Source of the DNA: an uncultured Bacillus sp.
GTDB taxonomy: Bacteria > Bacillota > Bacilli > Bacillales > Cytobacillaceae
Direction: 5' to 3'
Length of the DNA stretch: 6,787 bases
Assembly: GCA_937894355.1 (NCBI GenBank)
Contig: CALCRD010000136.1
Span: forward strand, 1-6,787
Shown piece after piece: positions 5,520-6,787 of the stretch; the stretch's first letter is position 1; each line of letters opens with the position of its first letter. The position numbers were made by a program, and so were the translations under genes. The notes under the pieces are model-generated. The model was not told where the DNA came from, searched no databases, and saw only the letters and a program-made list of their open reading frames with translations.

Positions 5520-6527
5520 TCATCGTGAAATCATATGGTTTGCTTTAATATCTAGTTTATATAGCTTTTTAGCATTTCCTTCATAAACCTTGTAAAGATT
5601 CTCACTCGTTAAGAAATCAAATCCATCAATAATAGGCTTTAAATCATCAAACGTAGTCCCCGTTGCAGGATTAAATACAGAACCAGGCCCTGGATTTTCA
5701 GTTCCAAATAACAAATTATCACTGCCAATCACCTTAAACGCGAACTCCAAAGCCTCTTTGGAGTAATTGACTGTATCAAAATAGAGCCTTTTCAAGCTAA
5801 CATCGAAATCTTCTCCATTGGTACGATGACGCCAAGCCCGGAACCGCCCCATTTGAAAAGGAATCGCTCCACCCGTATGCGAAATAACCACCTTCAAGTT
5901 AGGAAAATCTTTAAATACATTCGACTCTAGCAACGACATAATCGCAATACTCTCTTCGTTAATAAAATGAAGCGTATAAGACTCCCGTTGTGAACAACAA
6001 CTAGCTGAATGAACCAAAACCGGCACATCAAGCTCGACAAGCGTCTCATATAACGGATACCAATACTCATCCCCTAAACCTGGTGGCGTTGGCTGTCCAC
6101 CTTCCATCGGATCAGGATTTAATTGCACCCCGACAAACCCAAGTTCCTCAACACACCGTCTAAGTTCAGGCAACACTTCCCGAATATTCTGCCCTGGTGA
6201 TTGTGGTAATCCAGCCACGCCTCGGAACATCTCCGGATGCAGCCGAACCTGCTGAGAAATGATATTATTTACAAATTCCGTCCACTTATGAACCATTGAA
6301 CTCGGCTGAATCGAATGCATCGCCAAATATGGCCGCGGAGAAATCAATTGCAAATCTGTTCCAACCTTCTTCAGCGTTTCAATCGGTCTTTTCAACGCCA
6401 ATTCAATCGCTTCATCACTAACCTTAGGAAACGACTCAAACGGATTCCCCCTACTTCCTAACAACCTTGATTGAAACTGGTAAACCTCTGGTGGTGCAAC
6501 CGTATGTCCATGAATATCAATAATCAT
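5520..6527 (-). CDS. Amidohydrolase-superfamily hydratase, LigJ (4-oxalomesaconate hydratase)-like
   Basis: Predicted cytoplasmic zinc enzyme adding water to 4-oxalomesaconate to give 4-carboxy-4-hydroxy-2-oxoadipate, the substrate of the RraA-like aldolase in this run. The 335 residues compare with about 340 in LigJ. Visible features are IDIHGH (H6 and H8), VHSAS with H173, SHTGGA with H217, and GTENPG with E277 at the last metal-ligand position. A Glu there, rather than the Asp found in ACMSD-type decarboxylases, is what I recall for LigJ. LPQSPG (108-113), QLNPDP (135-140), FKDFP (205-209), YFDT (249-252) and VYEGNAKKL (314-322) also match my memory of LigJ. The start is ATG 6527 with AGGAGGGG 7 nt upstream. 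It is the first gene of the five-gene run. The main alternative is a decarboxylase of the COG2159 group (gamma-resorcylate or 5-carboxyvanillate type), which would imply a different pathway. Confidence 0.78.
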   Translation of the reverse strand: MIIDIHGHTVAPPEVYQFQSRLLGSRGNPFESFPKVSDEAIELALKRPIETLKKVGTDLQLISPRPYLAMHSIQPSSMVHKWTEFVNNIISQQVRLHPEMFRGVAGLPQSPGQNIREVLPELRRCVEELGFVGVQLNPDPMEGGQPTPPGLGDEYWYPLYETLVELDVPVLVHSASCCSQRESYTLHFINEESIAIMSLLESNVFKDFPNLKVVISHTGGAIPFQMGRFRAWRHRTNGEDFDVSLKRLYFDTVNYSKEALEFAFKVIGSDNLLFGTENPGPGSVFNPATGTTFDDLKPIIDGFDFLTSENLYKVYEGNAKKLYKLDIKANHMISR

Positions 6528-6534
6528 ATTTTCC

Positions 6535-6577
6535 CCTCCTAATGTTGAAAAATGGGAGCACCTAATACATAGGAGCT
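6535..6577 (-). promoter_or_regulatory. Hairpin plus U-tract overlapping a possible anti-Shine-Dalgarno arm, before the hydratase gene
   Basis: On the minus strand AGCTCCTA (6577-6570) pairs with TAGGTGCT (6564-6557), one mismatch in eight, around a 5-nt loop, followed by CCCATTTTT. That has the form of a modest terminator behind the enoyl-CoA hydratase gene. The left arm also contains CTCCTA, exactly complementary to the TAGGAG of the hydratase ribosome binding site (6536-6541), so a second, exclusive fold could mask that site. No clear promoter lies between the hairpin and the hydratase start. The candidate may therefore be a partial terminator or a leader control element. Energies were not computed. 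Confidence 0.35.
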
Positions 6578-6634
6578 AGTTTCTCTGCCTTAAAAAAGAT
6601 TATTATTTGTTAGCCAGCTTAGCTGAATTTTGCA

Positions 6635-6787
6635 CTATGCTTCCTTAAATTGAGGTGTCCTTTTTTCTAGAAAAGCTCTTACCCCTTCCTTATAATCAGA
6701 GGAGGCATAAGAATTAACGGTTAGTTGACGAATTTCCTCGGTCTCATTTTTAGCCCCGTTCTGAATTTCCTGAATCATTTTCTTAGC
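6635..6787 (-). CDS. Enoyl-CoA hydratase/isomerase (crotonase) family protein, C-terminal 50 residues (runs off the right edge)
   Basis: The minus strand is open from the window edge to a TAG at 6635-6637. The last 50 residues end in SSDYKEGVRAFLEKRTPQF followed by KEA. This is the typical crotonase C-terminus, in which the pattern S-x-D-x-x-EG-x-x-AFLEKR-x-P-x-F forms the trimer-contact tail. The start and active-site region lie outside the window. Crotonases next to aromatic genes may hydrate CoA-linked side chains (for example feruloyl-CoA) or serve ordinary fatty-acid or ring-derived beta-oxidation, and the fragment cannot tell these apart. A terminator-like hairpin separates it from the hydratase gene, so it may belong to an upstream operon. 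Confidence 0.85.
   Translation of the reverse strand, partial: AKKMIQEIQNGAKNETEEIRQLTVNSYASSDYKEGVRAFLEKRTPQFKEA

Noticed and set aside
6588..6631. Possible promoter (TTCAGC and AATAAT 17 nt apart) ahead of the hydratase gene
   Set aside because: The -35 matches only 3 of 6 positions and the region is generally AT-rich, so it is not strong enough to list as a feature. Transcription may instead come through from upstream.
1..6787. CRISPR array, tRNA, rRNA or intact insertion sequence
   Set aside because: No regularly spaced repeats, no cloverleaf-like or rRNA segments, and no transposase-like protein in any frame were seen.

Overview
This is a low-GC window with a strong GGAGG ribosome binding site 7-8 nt before every recognisable start. 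A CcpA-type cre site and short intergenic gaps point to a Gram-positive of the Bacillaceae or a relative (inference from sequence style, not a database match). All real genes are on the minus strand, so transcription runs from high to low coordinates.

Layout, in transcription order. At the right edge (6635-6787) is the C-terminus of an enoyl-CoA hydratase/isomerase-family protein. A 107-bp gap with a hairpin and U-tract follows. Then comes a tight five-gene catabolic run with gaps of 20-48 nt: a LigJ-like amidohydrolase-superfamily hydratase (5520-6527), a LigB-type class III extradiol dioxygenase (4537-5499), a phthalate-dioxygenase-like Rieske oxygenase (3262-4488), a RidA/YjgF-family protein (2833-3234) and an RraA-like HMG/CHA aldolase (2134-2799). 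After a 347-bp regulatory gap with a -10 box and a cre-like site comes an aromatic acid:H+ symporter of the MFS (398-1786). The last 397 bp hold no intact gene. They contain nested inverted repeats, a bidirectional terminator-like hairpin, and at the left edge what looks like the broken C-terminal helix-turn-helix of a PucR-family regulator.

Working model (inference). The transporter imports an aromatic acid. The Rieske enzyme hydroxylates or O-demethylates it to a catechol- or pyrogallol-type acid. The LigB-like enzyme opens the ring, the LigJ-like hydratase turns an oxalomesaconate-type product into 4-carboxy-4-hydroxy-2-oxoadipate, and the RraA-like aldolase splits that into pyruvate and oxaloacetate. 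No LigC-type dehydrogenase or LigI-type lactonase is visible, which favours a gallate-like ring-cleavage substrate over protocatechuate. The RidA protein may serve as an enol/imine hydrolase or tautomerase step. Notable points are a Gln in the dioxygenase where LigB has an iron-ligand His, no LigA-type small subunit, no reductase for the Rieske oxygenase, and possible mutually exclusive RNA folds over the ribosome binding site of the first gene of the run.
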